Shown here piece by piece: positions 9,611 to 17,296 of a stretch of DNA of 64,000 bases. This stretch comes from Planomicrobium soli. Lineage in GTDB: Bacteria > Bacillota > Bacilli > Bacillales_A > Planococcaceae. The notes below the pieces were generated by a model. That model worked only from the letters and a program-made list of their open reading frames with translations. It was not told where the DNA came from and searched no databases. Each line of letters starts with the position of its first letter. Position 1 is the first letter of the stretch. The position numbers and the translations under genes are program-made. The stretch spans positions 1 through 64,000 of the forward strand of contig NZ_PYAT01000002.1 in NCBI RefSeq assembly GCF_003014655.1, given 5' to 3'.

Positions 9611-11080
9611 CTATTTTCTCGAATAGTGTTGGATCACATCTCTGACTTCTTGAATATTGCGCATCTTGTTGTCCCAGCACTTCTGGCTTAAATCGACCGG
9701 GTACTCCTCCGGATTCAGAGAGCGTTTGTATTCATCCCATAGAAGACTTAAGCTGTTTCGCGCATGCTCCTGCATTTCTTCCAACGGTGGATTTTCATAG
9801 ACAACTTCTCCGTCTTTAACTACTTGCTGATGAATATCGACCGCTTCAAAATTCGTTACAAATTTCGATACATAGGTATGGACAGGATGGAACATCTTCA
9901 AGCGTTTTTCCGATGCCGGATCTTCATCATGCATCGCAATATAATCGCCTTCTGATTTTCCGTTTTCCCTATCTATAATACGATAAACTTTTTTTAATCC
10001 AGGCGTTGTGACCTTTTCTGCATTGCCGGAAATTTTGATGGTATCTTCCATTTCGCCATGGTCATTTTCAATTGCCACCAATTTATAGACCGCCCCAAGT
10101 GCTGGCTGATCATAAGCTGTAATCAACTTTGTGCCAATTCCCCAGGAATCCACACGTGCTCCTTGCGCTTTCAAGTTCAGGATCGTGTATTCATCCAAAT
10201 CGTTGGACACTACGATTTTAGTATTTGGGAATCCCGCTTCATCCAACATCTTACGCGCTTCTTTCGAAAGGAAGGCAATATCTCCACTGTCCAAACGAAT
10301 TCCTTCAAAGTTGATTTTGTCCCCTAACTCTTTGGCCACTTGGATGGCAATCGGCAGACCCGATTTTAACGTGTCATATGTATCCACTAAAAACACACAA
10401 TTTTTATGGCGTTTCGCATAGGAATGGAATGCTTCGTATTCGTTTTTATAGGCTTGAACAAGTGAATGGGCGTGTGTGCCAGCAACAGGAATGCCAAATT
10501 TCTTTCCGGCGCGGACATTGCTTGTCGCTTCAAGTCCTCCGATAAAAGCGGCTCTTGTGCCCCAGACTGCAGCATCCATTTCTTGCGCGCGTCTCGTCCC
10601 GAATTCCATTACGCGTTCATCTTTGACAATTTGCTTGATCCGGCTAGCTTTTGTTGCAATCAGCGTCTGGTAATTCACAATATTGAGAAGCGCCGTTTCA
10701 ATCAATTGACCCTCCACCAAAGGTGCCTCTATGCGAAGGAGCGGTTCATTCTGAAAAACCACTTCACCTTCAACAACCGAATACACATTACCGGTAAACC
10801 GGACAGTCTTCAAATACTCGATGTAATCTTCCCGGTACCCAACCTCTTCCCGCAAATACTCCAGGTCGCTATCGGAAAAGCAAAAATTCCTCAAATAATC
10901 CAGCACCCGTTCAAGCCCGGCAAAAATCGCATAGCCATTTCCAAACGGCAATTTCCGGAAAAACAGTTCAAACACCGCTTTTCTTTCATGCATGCCGTCT
11001 GCCCAGTAGGCTTCCGCCATGTTGATTTGATACAAATCGGTATGTAAAACTAAACTATCATCCGCATAATGTTTTTGCAT
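9611..11080 (-). CDS. pncB: Nicotinate phosphoribosyltransferase
   Basis: Forms nicotinate mononucleotide from nicotinate and PRPP, the entry to NAD salvage. 489 residues, normal for the Firmicute enzyme. Readable hallmarks include [13 protein letters not shown] near the N terminus, [17 protein letters not shown] (about 158-175), [11 protein letters not shown] and the ligand loop [12 protein letters not shown]. The ATG at 11080 (MQKHYADDS) is chosen because GGAAGGTGAG precedes it. Confidence 0.95.
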   Translation of the reverse strand: MQKHYADDSLVLHTDLYQINMAEAYWADGMHERKAVFELFFRKLPFGNGYAIFAGLERVLDYLRNFCFSDSDLEYLREEVGYREDYIEYLKTVRFTGNVYSVVEGEVVFQNEPLLRIEAPLVEGQLIETALLNIVNYQTLIATKASRIKQIVKDERVMEFGTRRAQEMDAAVWGTRAAFIGGLEATSNVRAGKKFGIPVAGTHAHSLVQAYKNEYEAFHSYAKRHKNCVFLVDTYDTLKSGLPIAIQVAKELGDKINFEGIRLDSGDIAFLSKEARKMLDEAGFPNTKIVVSNDLDEYTILNLKAQGARVDSWGIGTKLITAYDQPALGAVYKLVAIENDHGEMEDTIKISGNAEKVTTPGLKKVYRIIDRENGKSEGDYIAMHDEDPASEKRLKMFHPVHTYVSKFVTNFEAVDIHQQVVKDGEVVYENPPLEEMQEHARNSLSLLWDEYKRSLNPEEYPVDLSQKCWDNKMRNIQEVRDVIQHYSRK

Positions 11081-11115
11081 AAAACTCTCACCTTCCAGCT
11101 TCAGTAATAAAGCCA

Positions 11116-11144
11116 ATTATACACTAGTAGAGGCATTTCAATAA
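11116..11144 (-). promoter_or_regulatory. pncB-nadE promoter
   Basis: Minus-strand TTATTG (11139-11144), 17-bp spacer and consensus TATAAT (11116-11121), about 35 bp from the pncB start. No operator for an NAD repressor was recognised. Confidence 0.6.
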
Positions 11145-11202
11145 ACGAAAGTCCTATACTCCTCTTTAATCAGCTTATCTCCTTAATACCCAATATTGCT
11201 CT

Positions 11203-11231
11203 TTGACATTCCATTTAATACATGGTATATT
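11203..11231 (+). promoter_or_regulatory. Consensus sigma-A promoter for a putative small RNA
   Basis: Plus-strand TTGACA (11203-11208), 17-bp spacer and TATATT (11226-11231). It faces away from pncB and toward the ilvD terminator, with no ORF of normal size downstream, so it most likely drives an RNA. Confidence 0.7.
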
Positions 11232-11237
11232 TATTTA

Positions 11238-11527
11238 GTTAACATCGAGGTAGCAAACAGATACTTTTGATATTCTGGCATTCTACGTAAAGTTTTTGAG
11301 AATACTTATTCACACTGGCGCGATTTGAGGATCGCAAGGACGTAAAAGAAGGTAGGGTTTACGTTGCTTAAGTTAGAAAGCCACCAGTGGAAAAATGACC
11401 GCGGCACTGAAAGATAAATCTTTCTATGGAAATTATCCCCGTTAAAATGGGTTGAAAAATTGAGTCAAAACTATTTTATGTTACCTTCTAAATCAAAGGG
11501 CTATCCTCATATCGAGGATAGCCCTTT
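11238..11527 (+). ncRNA. Putative structured small RNA (unassigned)
   Basis: A near-consensus promoter and a strong intrinsic terminator (11495-11527, arms CTATCCTC / GAGGATAG with TTTT) bracket about 290 nt without a convincing gene. Inside, CACTGG (11313-11318) pairs with CCAGTG (11384-11389) and encloses three hairpins: GCGAT/ATCGC, ACGTAAA/TTTACGT (7 bp, G-rich loop) and GCTT/AAGC, a 77-nt cloverleaf-like unit. A further hairpin GAAAGAT/ATCTTTC follows near 11410-11425. It does not match tRNA, tmRNA, 6S, SRP RNA, RNase P or a riboswitch that I recognise. A 17-codon TTG-started ORF at 11364-11417 follows an AAGGTAGGG sequence and could be a small peptide, but this is weak. Transcription and function are inferred. 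Confidence 0.5.
11495..11527. terminator. Terminator between the RNA cassette and ilvD
   Basis: AAAGGGCTATCCTC and GAGGATAGCCCTTTT form a 13-bp-class stem. The plus side ends in TTTT, the minus side in TTTGATTT, so it can serve both the putative RNA and ilvD. Confidence 0.85.
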
Positions 11528-11546
11528 TCCAATTTCGTTTTATTGA

Positions 11547-13229
11547 TCAGCGGTTCAAGTAGTCGGTAACTGCGCCTCTTGAAGAACAAGAAACGTTGTG
11601 TGCATATTTTCCAAGGACGCCTTTTCGGTGAAGCGGCGGAGCCACCCACTGCTTTCGGCGTTCCTCCAGTTCTTCTTCTGAAACCTCCATGGAGATTTCC
11701 TGAAGATCGGAGTCGATAGTAACCATATCGCCTTCTTTCAACAAAGCGATTGGGCCTCCTGATTGGGCTTCAGGCGCGATGTGTCCGACGACCAACCCAT
11801 GAGTTCCGCCGGAGAAGCGGCCATCCGTCAATAAAGCCACGCTTTCACCCATGCCTTTGCCGACGAGAATAGCTGAAATCGACAGCATTTCAGGCATTCC
11901 CGGACCGCCTTTTGGACCGACATAACGAATCACCAGTACATCGCCTTCGTTTATTTCATTGGCCATAACGGCTGCCGTTGCAGCTGGTTCGTTATCAAAG
12001 ACACGGGCCGGGCCCGTGTGGCGTTTGACTTTAACGCCGGACACTTTTGCTACCGCGCCGTTTGGCGACAAATTGCCTTTTAGGACGATTAACGGACCGT
12101 CTTTCCGCTTCGGATTGTCGAACGGCATAATTACTTGCTGCCCTTCAGCAAGACTAGGTGCATCTTGCAGGTTTTCTGCTACTGTTTTTCCAGTGACCGT
12201 CATGCAATCTCCGTGAATATACCCTGCTTCAAGCAACATCTTCATAACAGCCTGAACTCCGCCGACACGGTGAAGGTCCTGCATAACATATTTGCCGCTC
12301 GGTTTTAAATCTGCTAGATGCGGAACTGTTTTTTGCAAGCGATTGAAATCGTCAATTGTCACATCCACTTCTGCCGCATGCGCAATCGCCAACAGATGCA
12401 AAACAGCATTAGTTGATCCGCCTAGGGCCATAACTACAGTGATGGCATTTTCAAAAGCTTCTTTTGTCATAATGTCTTTCGGATAAACGCCAAGTTCAAG
12501 CAAATTATGGACAGCCGCCCCTGCTTTTTCACAGTCTGCCAGCTTTTCTTGAGATACTGCCGGATTGGAAGAACTGCCCGGCAAGCTCATGCCCATCGCT
12601 TCTGCAGCAGAAGCCATCGTGTTCGCTGTATACATGCCTCCGCAAGCCCCGGCTCCCGGACAAGCTCCACATTCGACTTTACGCAAAGTCTCGTCGTTGA
12701 TGTCGCCATTGTTATGTTGCCCGACTCCTTCAAAAACAGAAACGATGTCAATGTCCTGGCCGTTATGCCGCCCAGGTGCAATTGTCCCCCCGTAAACAAA
12801 AACAGCTGGCACTTCCGAATTTGCTATCGCGATCAAACACCCAGGAATATTTTTGTCGCAGCCGCCAATTGCCACTAGTCCATCCAAACTTTCAGCTCCA
12901 ACAACCGTTTCAATAGAATCCGCAATCACATCCCGGCTCGAAAGCGAATACTTCATGCCTTCGGTTCCCATTGAAATACCGTCTGATACGGTAATAGTAT
13001 TAAAAATAAATGGCACGCCGCCTGCTTCTTTTGCACCGTTCTTAGCGCTGGCTGCCAAATCGTCGATATGTATATTACACGGCGTCACTTCACTCCACGT
13101 ACTTGCAATGCCGATCATCGGCTTTTTAAAATCCTCATCCGTCAATCCTACTGCCCGCAACATTGCCCGGTTCGGCGCTTTCATCGCTCCATCAAATACT
13201 TTACTGTTGATCCGCAAATCTTTTGTCAT
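11547..13229 (-). CDS. ilvD: Dihydroxy-acid dehydratase
   Basis: Dehydrates 2,3-dihydroxy-isovalerate and -methylvalerate in valine/isoleucine synthesis. 560 residues, the family size. Iron-sulphur cysteines are seen in [10 protein letters not shown] (about 120-130) and [20 protein letters not shown] (about 195), and [10 protein letters not shown] is near 465. ATG start with AAAGGA about 9 nt upstream. It stands alone, without ilvBHC or leu genes beside it. A catabolite-type operator lies upstream of the promoter; no T-box leader is present. Confidence 0.96.
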   Translation of the reverse strand: MTKDLRINSKVFDGAMKAPNRAMLRAVGLTDEDFKKPMIGIASTWSEVTPCNIHIDDLAASAKNGAKEAGGVPFIFNTITVSDGISMGTEGMKYSLSSRDVIADSIETVVGAESLDGLVAIGGCDKNIPGCLIAIANSEVPAVFVYGGTIAPGRHNGQDIDIVSVFEGVGQHNNGDINDETLRKVECGACPGAGACGGMYTANTMASAAEAMGMSLPGSSSNPAVSQEKLADCEKAGAAVHNLLELGVYPKDIMTKEAFENAITVVMALGGSTNAVLHLLAIAHAAEVDVTIDDFNRLQKTVPHLADLKPSGKYVMQDLHRVGGVQAVMKMLLEAGYIHGDCMTVTGKTVAENLQDAPSLAEGQQVIMPFDNPKRKDGPLIVLKGNLSPNGAVAKVSGVKVKRHTGPARVFDNEPAATAAVMANEINEGDVLVIRYVGPKGGPGMPEMLSISAILVGKGMGESVALLTDGRFSGGTHGLVVGHIAPEAQSGGPIALLKEGDMVTIDSDLQEISMEVSEEELEERRKQWVAPPLHRKGVLGKYAHNVSCSSRGAVTDYLNR

Positions 13230-13255
13230 GCTGCATCTATCCTTTCTTTTTTATT

Positions 13256-13283
13256 ATTATAGAGAAGTTCTTACACAATTCAA
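13256..13283 (-). promoter_or_regulatory. ilvD promoter
   Basis: Minus-strand TTGAAT (13278-13283), 16-bp spacer and TATAAT (13256-13261), 27 bp before the start codon. Confidence 0.65.
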
Positions 13284-13315
13284 TGAATTTTTAATTTTTT
13301 CAACTTTTTAAATTA

Positions 13316-13331
13316 TTGCAAGCGCTTTTAA
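13316..13331 (-). promoter_or_regulatory. Probable CcpA cre site upstream of ilvD
   Basis: TTGCAAGCGCTTTTAA matches the cre pattern TGNAANCGNTNNCA except at its 3' side. Its centre lies about 74 bp upstream of the expected ilvD start point, a position suited to activation rather than roadblock. CcpA is known to activate the B. subtilis ilv-leu operon from an upstream cre. Confidence 0.55.
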
Positions 13332-13380
13332 AATGCGTAAAATTCTCTCCCATTGCCTCAGACTCTTTTCACTCTGATTT

Positions 13381-14271
13381 TTAGATGGTAGTCACTCCAA
13401 CTAAAATTGTTTTGGGGACTCTTACTCTCACCGTTAGCAGTTTGTTGACAATTTGGCTAATTTTCAAATCACAGGCAAGGCTTAATAAACGATGGCAGTC
13501 TTCAAAAGATAAGCCACTTTGCTGTTGAAGGCAGCTGACCGCATCCCTTAAAGCGGTATCGACCGCTTCTTCGTATGTACTTGCGGAAGCGAGAAAGTAA
13601 AACGCCTCACTGTCTTCTACTACCGGATTTTGAAGCCGGGACTTGAATTTCGAGAACTTCAGCTTAACTTCACCGCTTGTTTCAACTCCAGTGCCGCTCA
13701 ATTCTCCATCCCCCATGGCTGCATGTAAATCCCCTAATGCAACGAGCGCTCCATCAACTGAGACAGGCAAATAAATTTTATTGCCGGGTTTCACGTCTTT
13801 TGTATCCAAATTTCCTCCATGGCTGCCGGGAACTGCTGTTTGTATCTCTCCATTACTTGGTGCTACACCAATTACTCCGATCATTGGCGCGAAAGGAACG
13901 GCTATGCTTTCATTGAATTTAACCTGCCCATTTTTGATTTCCAGAATTCGGGTGGAAGGTGCTGCAATATCACTGCCAAGTATCCCGATTCCTGGAGAAG
14001 CCACCATAAATCCGTAATCAGCAGTCTGGATATCGATGACGTCAATACATAACGTATCTCCACTTTTTACAGCCTCTATATAGATGGGTCCAGTCGCCAA
14101 GTTCACTTTGGTAATATCTATTTGAGGGCGCAAGTCGTTTTCGGTTACGATTTGGCCGGCATAGCAATCATAAGTTTCAACAATGACTGTCTCGCCTAAT
14201 TCCACCCTGTATTTCGGTTCATTTATCGCCGAAAAAAATTTGATGGTATGTTCTTTGGACAATCGTTTCAT
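13381..14271 (-). CDS. Acetamidase/formamidase family amidohydrolase
   Basis: A 296-residue FmdA_AmdA-family protein expected to hydrolyse small amides to acid and ammonia. Family features seen: ETYDCYAGQI near residue 35, GDTLCIDVIDI, and the SVDGALVALGDLHAAMGDGEL segment (about 170-190) that carries the metal-binding Asp and His. The start is placed at the ATG at 14271, with GGAGGAG upstream; the track from 14361 adds an unsupported extension. Divergent from the acetyltransferase at 14401. The true substrate cannot be read from sequence. Confidence 0.85.
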   Translation of the reverse strand: MKRLSKEHTIKFFSAINEPKYRVELGETVIVETYDCYAGQIVTENDLRPQIDITKVNLATGPIYIEAVKSGDTLCIDVIDIQTADYGFMVASPGIGILGSDIAAPSTRILEIKNGQVKFNESIAVPFAPMIGVIGVAPSNGEIQTAVPGSHGGNLDTKDVKPGNKIYLPVSVDGALVALGDLHAAMGDGELSGTGVETSGEVKLKFSKFKSRLQNPVVEDSEAFYFLASASTYEEAVDTALRDAVSCLQQQSGLSFEDCHRLLSLACDLKISQIVNKLLTVRVRVPKTILVGVTTI

Positions 14272-14400
14272 ATTTGCATTCTCCTCCATTTCGTGCCTTT
14301 TGTTAGATATACTATAAGCGAAAAGCTGCACTCTGTAACTTATAGTTAAGAAAAGGCCCATCCAATCTTGTATAATGAATTTAAAAAGGAGGCGATCCCT

Positions 14401-14901
14401 CTGTTAATTAGAAAAGTCGAATCTACTGAATATGAAACAGTCCGCCAACAACGGCTCACTTCTTATGAGCAATATAAAAACCGCATCCCTTTAAAGCATT
14501 GGGAGGTATTGCAAGGAACGTTATCGAAACAAAGCGATAAACATCCAGGTGTCAATTTGTTCGTTGCTGAAATAGGCGGCCAGATTGCCGGGAGCGTCGT
14601 GTTGTTTCCTTCAAAAGCTAAAGCATATGAATGGGATTCTGAAACTTTGGAGCATCCCGAAATCCGTATGCTTGCTGTGGATGCTAACTATAGAGGATTA
14701 GGTGTTGGAAAAGCACTCGTCCAACACTGCATCAAAGTTTCGAAAGAACTGGGAGAAAACCAGATTGGGCTCCATACCGGCAGTTTTATGGAAGGTGCCA
14801 AGAAGTTGTATGAAAACCTCGGCTTTAAACGAATGCCTCTGTCTGATTTCGAACCGTTAGATGATGGCATCGTCGTTCAAGCTTACCAACTTACAATTTA
14901 A
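14401..14901 (+). CDS. GNAT acetyltransferase (probable CTG start)
   Basis: A 167-residue GNAT acetyltransferase. The acetyl-CoA loop is RMLAVDANYRGLGVGKALVQHC (about 82-103). AAAAAGGAGG lies 8 nt before a CTG codon at 14401, while the only standard start upstream (TTG at 14368) overlaps a TATAAT -10 box (14371-14376), so it would not be transcribed whole. I therefore read CTG (or a neighbouring rare start) as the initiation codon. The substrate is unknown. Confidence 0.75.
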   Translation: MLIRKVESTEYETVRQQRLTSYEQYKNRIPLKHWEVLQGTLSKQSDKHPGVNLFVAEIGGQIAGSVVLFPSKAKAYEWDSETLEHPEIRMLAVDANYRGLGVGKALVQHCIKVSKELGENQIGLHTGSFMEGAKKLYENLGFKRMPLSDFEPLDDGIVVQAYQLTI

Positions 14902-14905
14902 AGAA

Positions 14906-14944
14906 AAAAAGAAGGCCCTCTAGTAATTTTGGGGCCTTCTTTTT
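14906..14944. terminator. Bidirectional terminator between two acetyltransferases
   Basis: AAAAAGAAGGCCC and GGGCCTTCTTTTT form a strong stem with A- and T-runs on both sides. It serves the convergent genes at 14401 and 14943. Confidence 0.9.
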
Positions 14945-15620
14945 AATCTTGCCAAAAAGGATTTTTCCATTCCATCAGTAGTGCGTAATTATGGGATTCT
15001 TTATCTTCCAAATAATTCGGCACTAGACAGACAGGCATTCGGCCGCAACGCAGCAGAAAGGTGACGACAGGATCACGCAATTCGCCTTCTACTACTTTTT
15101 GAGTATATTGTTCGGGCGATAATTTGTCTGAGTGCCGATGATACCCCGGTATCCTCCCCCCGCCGAGCACCCGATCCAATTTATCCTGGACCACTAGCTC
15201 ATACGCAGATTGCATAAGCAACTTTCCCAAGTCCAATTGGCGAAATGATGGCTTAACGCAGATATCAACTATATATAAAGTTTTGCCATCAGGATTATGC
15301 GAACTGATAGAGCCGTCTGCCGTCACTTCTTCCCAATTATGCTCGGGACGGTGAGGGTCGAAATCTGTTAACAGCGCCGTCATGGAACCGACAATTTCAC
15401 CGTTTACTTCTACACAGAATGCGCCTTTTGGATAATGGTTAATATGGCTCATCAATTGCTCTGTTTTCCACCACAAATCAGACGGGAACGGTGGAGGAAA
15501 ACTTTCCTGCTGAACCGCTATCAGCGCTTCAAAGTCCTCTTCCCCGTAATTTCTGACCTTTGCTAGGATTGGCTTATCTTGCTGGAAAACAAAGCACTCT
15601 TTTTGATACACATTAATCAC
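14943..15620 (-). CDS. GNAT acetyltransferase
   Basis: 225 residues. A GNAT core with IVDICVKPSFRQLDLGKLLMQSAYEL (about 116-141) as the acetyl-CoA site, preceded by an insert (TDFDPHRPEHNWEEVTADGS) and followed by GGGRIPGYHRHSDKLSPEQYT. This longer layout is typical of a Bacillales GNAT subgroup of unknown substrate. AAGGAGTG precedes the ATG. It does not resemble its convergent neighbour beyond the fold. Confidence 0.85.
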   Translation of the reverse strand: MINVYQKECFVFQQDKPILAKVRNYGEEDFEALIAVQQESFPPPFPSDLWWKTEQLMSHINHYPKGAFCVEVNGEIVGSMTALLTDFDPHRPEHNWEEVTADGSISSHNPDGKTLYIVDICVKPSFRQLDLGKLLMQSAYELVVQDKLDRVLGGGRIPGYHRHSDKLSPEQYTQKVVEGELRDPVVTFLLRCGRMPVCLVPNYLEDKESHNYALLMEWKNPFWQD

Positions 15621-15702
15621 TCCTTTTCCACAGGATTGACTTCTTTCTTTAGACTATACCGTTTCAATCTTTCTTTTGCACAGCATATTGCCAGAGAATA
15701 AT

Positions 15703-15784
15703 AAAAACCCTTCTACCAGTAAACTGCACCAAACCGTTAGACGTTAATCCAACAGCAGAGGCCTAGTTCACTAGGAAGGGTTTA
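15703..15784 (-). terminator. Long terminator after the signal peptide gene
   Basis: AAACCCTTC (15707 onward) pairs with GAAGGGTTT (15775 onward) and the minus-strand side runs into TTTTTATT. The loop of about 50 nt is itself structured, with CCTAGT/ACTAGG near its base, so the element is larger than a normal terminator. Confidence 0.6.
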
Positions 15785-15814
15785 AAAAGTTAATATTATA
15801 GATTCATTAAATTG

Positions 15815-15979
15815 TTAAAATGGCGGTAAAACATGCGGACCTCTTTCAGGAGGTGAAATTGCTTGAATTTCCACTGCCGCAGCCAAAGTTGCTGTTTGAA
15901 GAGCTGGCGAAGTAACAAGCAATGCTCCAATAAACCCGGTATAAAGTGCCACGGTCCAAATTGTTTTTTTCAGCGTCAT
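15815..15979 (-). CDS. Probable secreted quorum-sensing propeptide (NprX/PapR-like)
   Basis: A 54-codon gene, too short for usual ORF lists. Its ATG overlaps the stop of the TPR regulator (ATGA). The product has two lysines near the start (MTLKKTIWTV), a hydrophobic core (ALYTGFIGALLV) and an Ala-rich possible cleavage region (ATLAAAVE), then a short tail ending ERGPHVLPPF. This is the architecture of the PapR and NprX pheromone precursors, which are encoded just after plcR/nprR, exported, cut and re-imported by an oligopeptide permease. The mature signal is probably within the last 5-8 residues; LPPF recalls the LPFEF core of PapR. Overlap, orientation and neighbouring protease all support the call. 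Confidence 0.78.
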   Translation of the reverse strand: MTLKKTIWTVALYTGFIGALLVTSPALQTATLAAAVEIQAISPPERGPHVLPPF

Positions 15980-17214
15980 GTGAATTCACCACCATTCTGT
16001 TCTTGGTAAGCACTATAAAAATGCGCTTTTTCCCATTCTCTCTTTTGCTGATAGTAAAGAGCAAGCTGGGTAGAAACTTTTTTCGCTTCCTTTATATAAC
16101 CATTTTTTCTGAAAAATGGGAACATTTTTTCTTCATAATAGTTCAAAAGGTCCTCTTGGGAAAAAAATCGTTTTTCGAAATAAGTAGCGTGAATTTCAAA
16201 GTATTCGTTGTTCTTTCCGCTATTTGCTTGTTTAAGTTCGTTAATAAATTCCTCTGTTTGCTGTCCTGTTTCACTTGCTGCTTCCAGCAGGCTAACAAGA
16301 ACTGCCTTATAAAAATATGAATCCTTAGGAAGTTTATCTTTTATTTCCAGAAGCTGCTCAACCGCTTGCCGGTTCTCCGCTTTTTCTTTAAGGAGCTCTG
16401 CATAATTGTATATCGTTTGGTGATATAGATCGGTCTGACCGGTGATTTGTGAATTGCGTTTTAGTACTCCGTACAGCTCGACCGCTTGCACAAACAAGTT
16501 TCTTCTTGTGTAATTGATGGCCAGCAGCATCTGCGCATGGAGCAGGCGTATGTAATTGTAGTGCAGCTGATAGTGCCGGACAGCCAATTCCGCGTAATAA
16601 GCTGAACGTTCATAGCGGTCTTGGAGAATCAACAGCCGGGCTTTTTGATAGTAATATTCTCCTTCAAATTTTTGAGGAATGCTTCGAATTCCTTCTTCCA
16701 GATTTTCCAATAACTTCAGCGAAAGTTCTATTTGTCCGATCATGGTGTAATATATTGAAAGGAAAAATTGGTAAAGCCACTTTTCAGGTGCAGAAAAAGA
16801 ACCTTTAAGGCGTTCAAGCAAATTTTTTTGTTTTTCAGCCCGTTGGTGGTCATTATTGAACGTATAAAAACGGAATTTATAAAGTTCATACTGATTTACA
16901 AGTTCTGTTGATTGAATATACTCATTTTCCTTTTCCAGAATTTTGTATTGATGACGCATACTTTCGAGATCAAAATAAATCGAGCAATCGATGAACTCCA
17001 CCAGCTCATGCTCTAGCCGTTTTTGCTTGTCCACCTCTTTTTTCCACTGTACCCCCATTTTTGCGAGCAGCGCTTGCGTAGTGGTTTCATGAGGTATATA
17101 AGAATTCGATTCGATCTTGCTTAAATGCGATATTGAACAAATGCCATCTGCTAATTGCTGTTGTGTAAGCCCGTGCTTTGAACGGTAATATTTGATGACA
17201 GAACCAACGTTCAT
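15976..17214 (-). CDS. XRE-type TPR regulator, NprR/PlcR (RRNPP) family
   Basis: 412 residues, the size of NprR rather than the shorter PlcR. Residues 1-60 are a helix-turn-helix domain with LTQQQLADGICSISHLSKIES, very like PlcR/NprR. The rest is all-helical TPR-type sequence, with repeated Tyr/Ala/Leu-rich helices (for example YYQKARLLILQDRYERSAYYAEL) that would bind a peptide. The ATG at 17214 is preferred because GGGTGAGG precedes it. The gene lies between a secreted subtilisin and the propeptide gene, all on one strand. By analogy it senses the re-imported peptide and controls the protease. No spore-specific neighbour is present. Confidence 0.85.
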   Translation of the reverse strand: MNVGSVIKYYRSKHGLTQQQLADGICSISHLSKIESNSYIPHETTTQALLAKMGVQWKKEVDKQKRLEHELVEFIDCSIYFDLESMRHQYKILEKENEYIQSTELVNQYELYKFRFYTFNNDHQRAEKQKNLLERLKGSFSAPEKWLYQFFLSIYYTMIGQIELSLKLLENLEEGIRSIPQKFEGEYYYQKARLLILQDRYERSAYYAELAVRHYQLHYNYIRLLHAQMLLAINYTRRNLFVQAVELYGVLKRNSQITGQTDLYHQTIYNYAELLKEKAENRQAVEQLLEIKDKLPKDSYFYKAVLVSLLEAASETGQQTEEFINELKQANSGKNNEYFEIHATYFEKRFFSQEDLLNYYEEKMFPFFRKNGYIKEAKKVSTQLALYYQQKREWEKAHFYSAYQEQNGGEFT

Positions 17215-17243
17215 AGCCTCACCCTTTTTGTCTGAATACTGAA

Positions 17244-17252
17244 ATAATACCA
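17244..17252 (-). promoter_or_regulatory. Extended -10 before the TPR regulator
   Basis: Minus-strand TGGTATTAT is an extended -10 (TGnTATTAT) just after the protease terminator, about 30 bp before the regulator ATG. No good -35 is seen. Confidence 0.45.
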
Positions 17253-17253
17253 T

Positions 17254-17288
17254 AAAAAAACAGTTCCAGCATAACGCTGGAACTGTTT
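17254..17288 (-). terminator. Subtilisin gene terminator
   Basis: AAACAGTTCCAGC / GCTGGAACTGTTT with a 7-T run on the minus strand. Confidence 0.9.
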
Positions 17289-17296
17289 AGCTTATC

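Noticed and set aside
11313-11389. tRNA gene from the 77-nt cloverleaf-like fold
   Set aside because: The acceptor-like stem has only 6 bp, the third arm has 4 bp, and the conserved D-loop and T-loop bases are missing.
11081-11490. NAD or c-di-GMP type riboswitch upstream of pncB or in the orphan cassette
   Set aside because: The pncB leader after its promoter is only about 30 nt, and the conserved aptamer cores were not found on either strand.
13230-13380. T-box leader for ilvD
   Set aside because: Only about 20 nt separate the predicted transcription start from the ATG; no T-box core (AGGGUGGNACCGCG) is present.
15846-16064. 72-codon frame between regulator and terminator
   Set aside because: It is out of frame with both the regulator and the propeptide gene, has no ribosome binding site, and its Ser/Asn-rich tail is a shadow of the propeptide gene.
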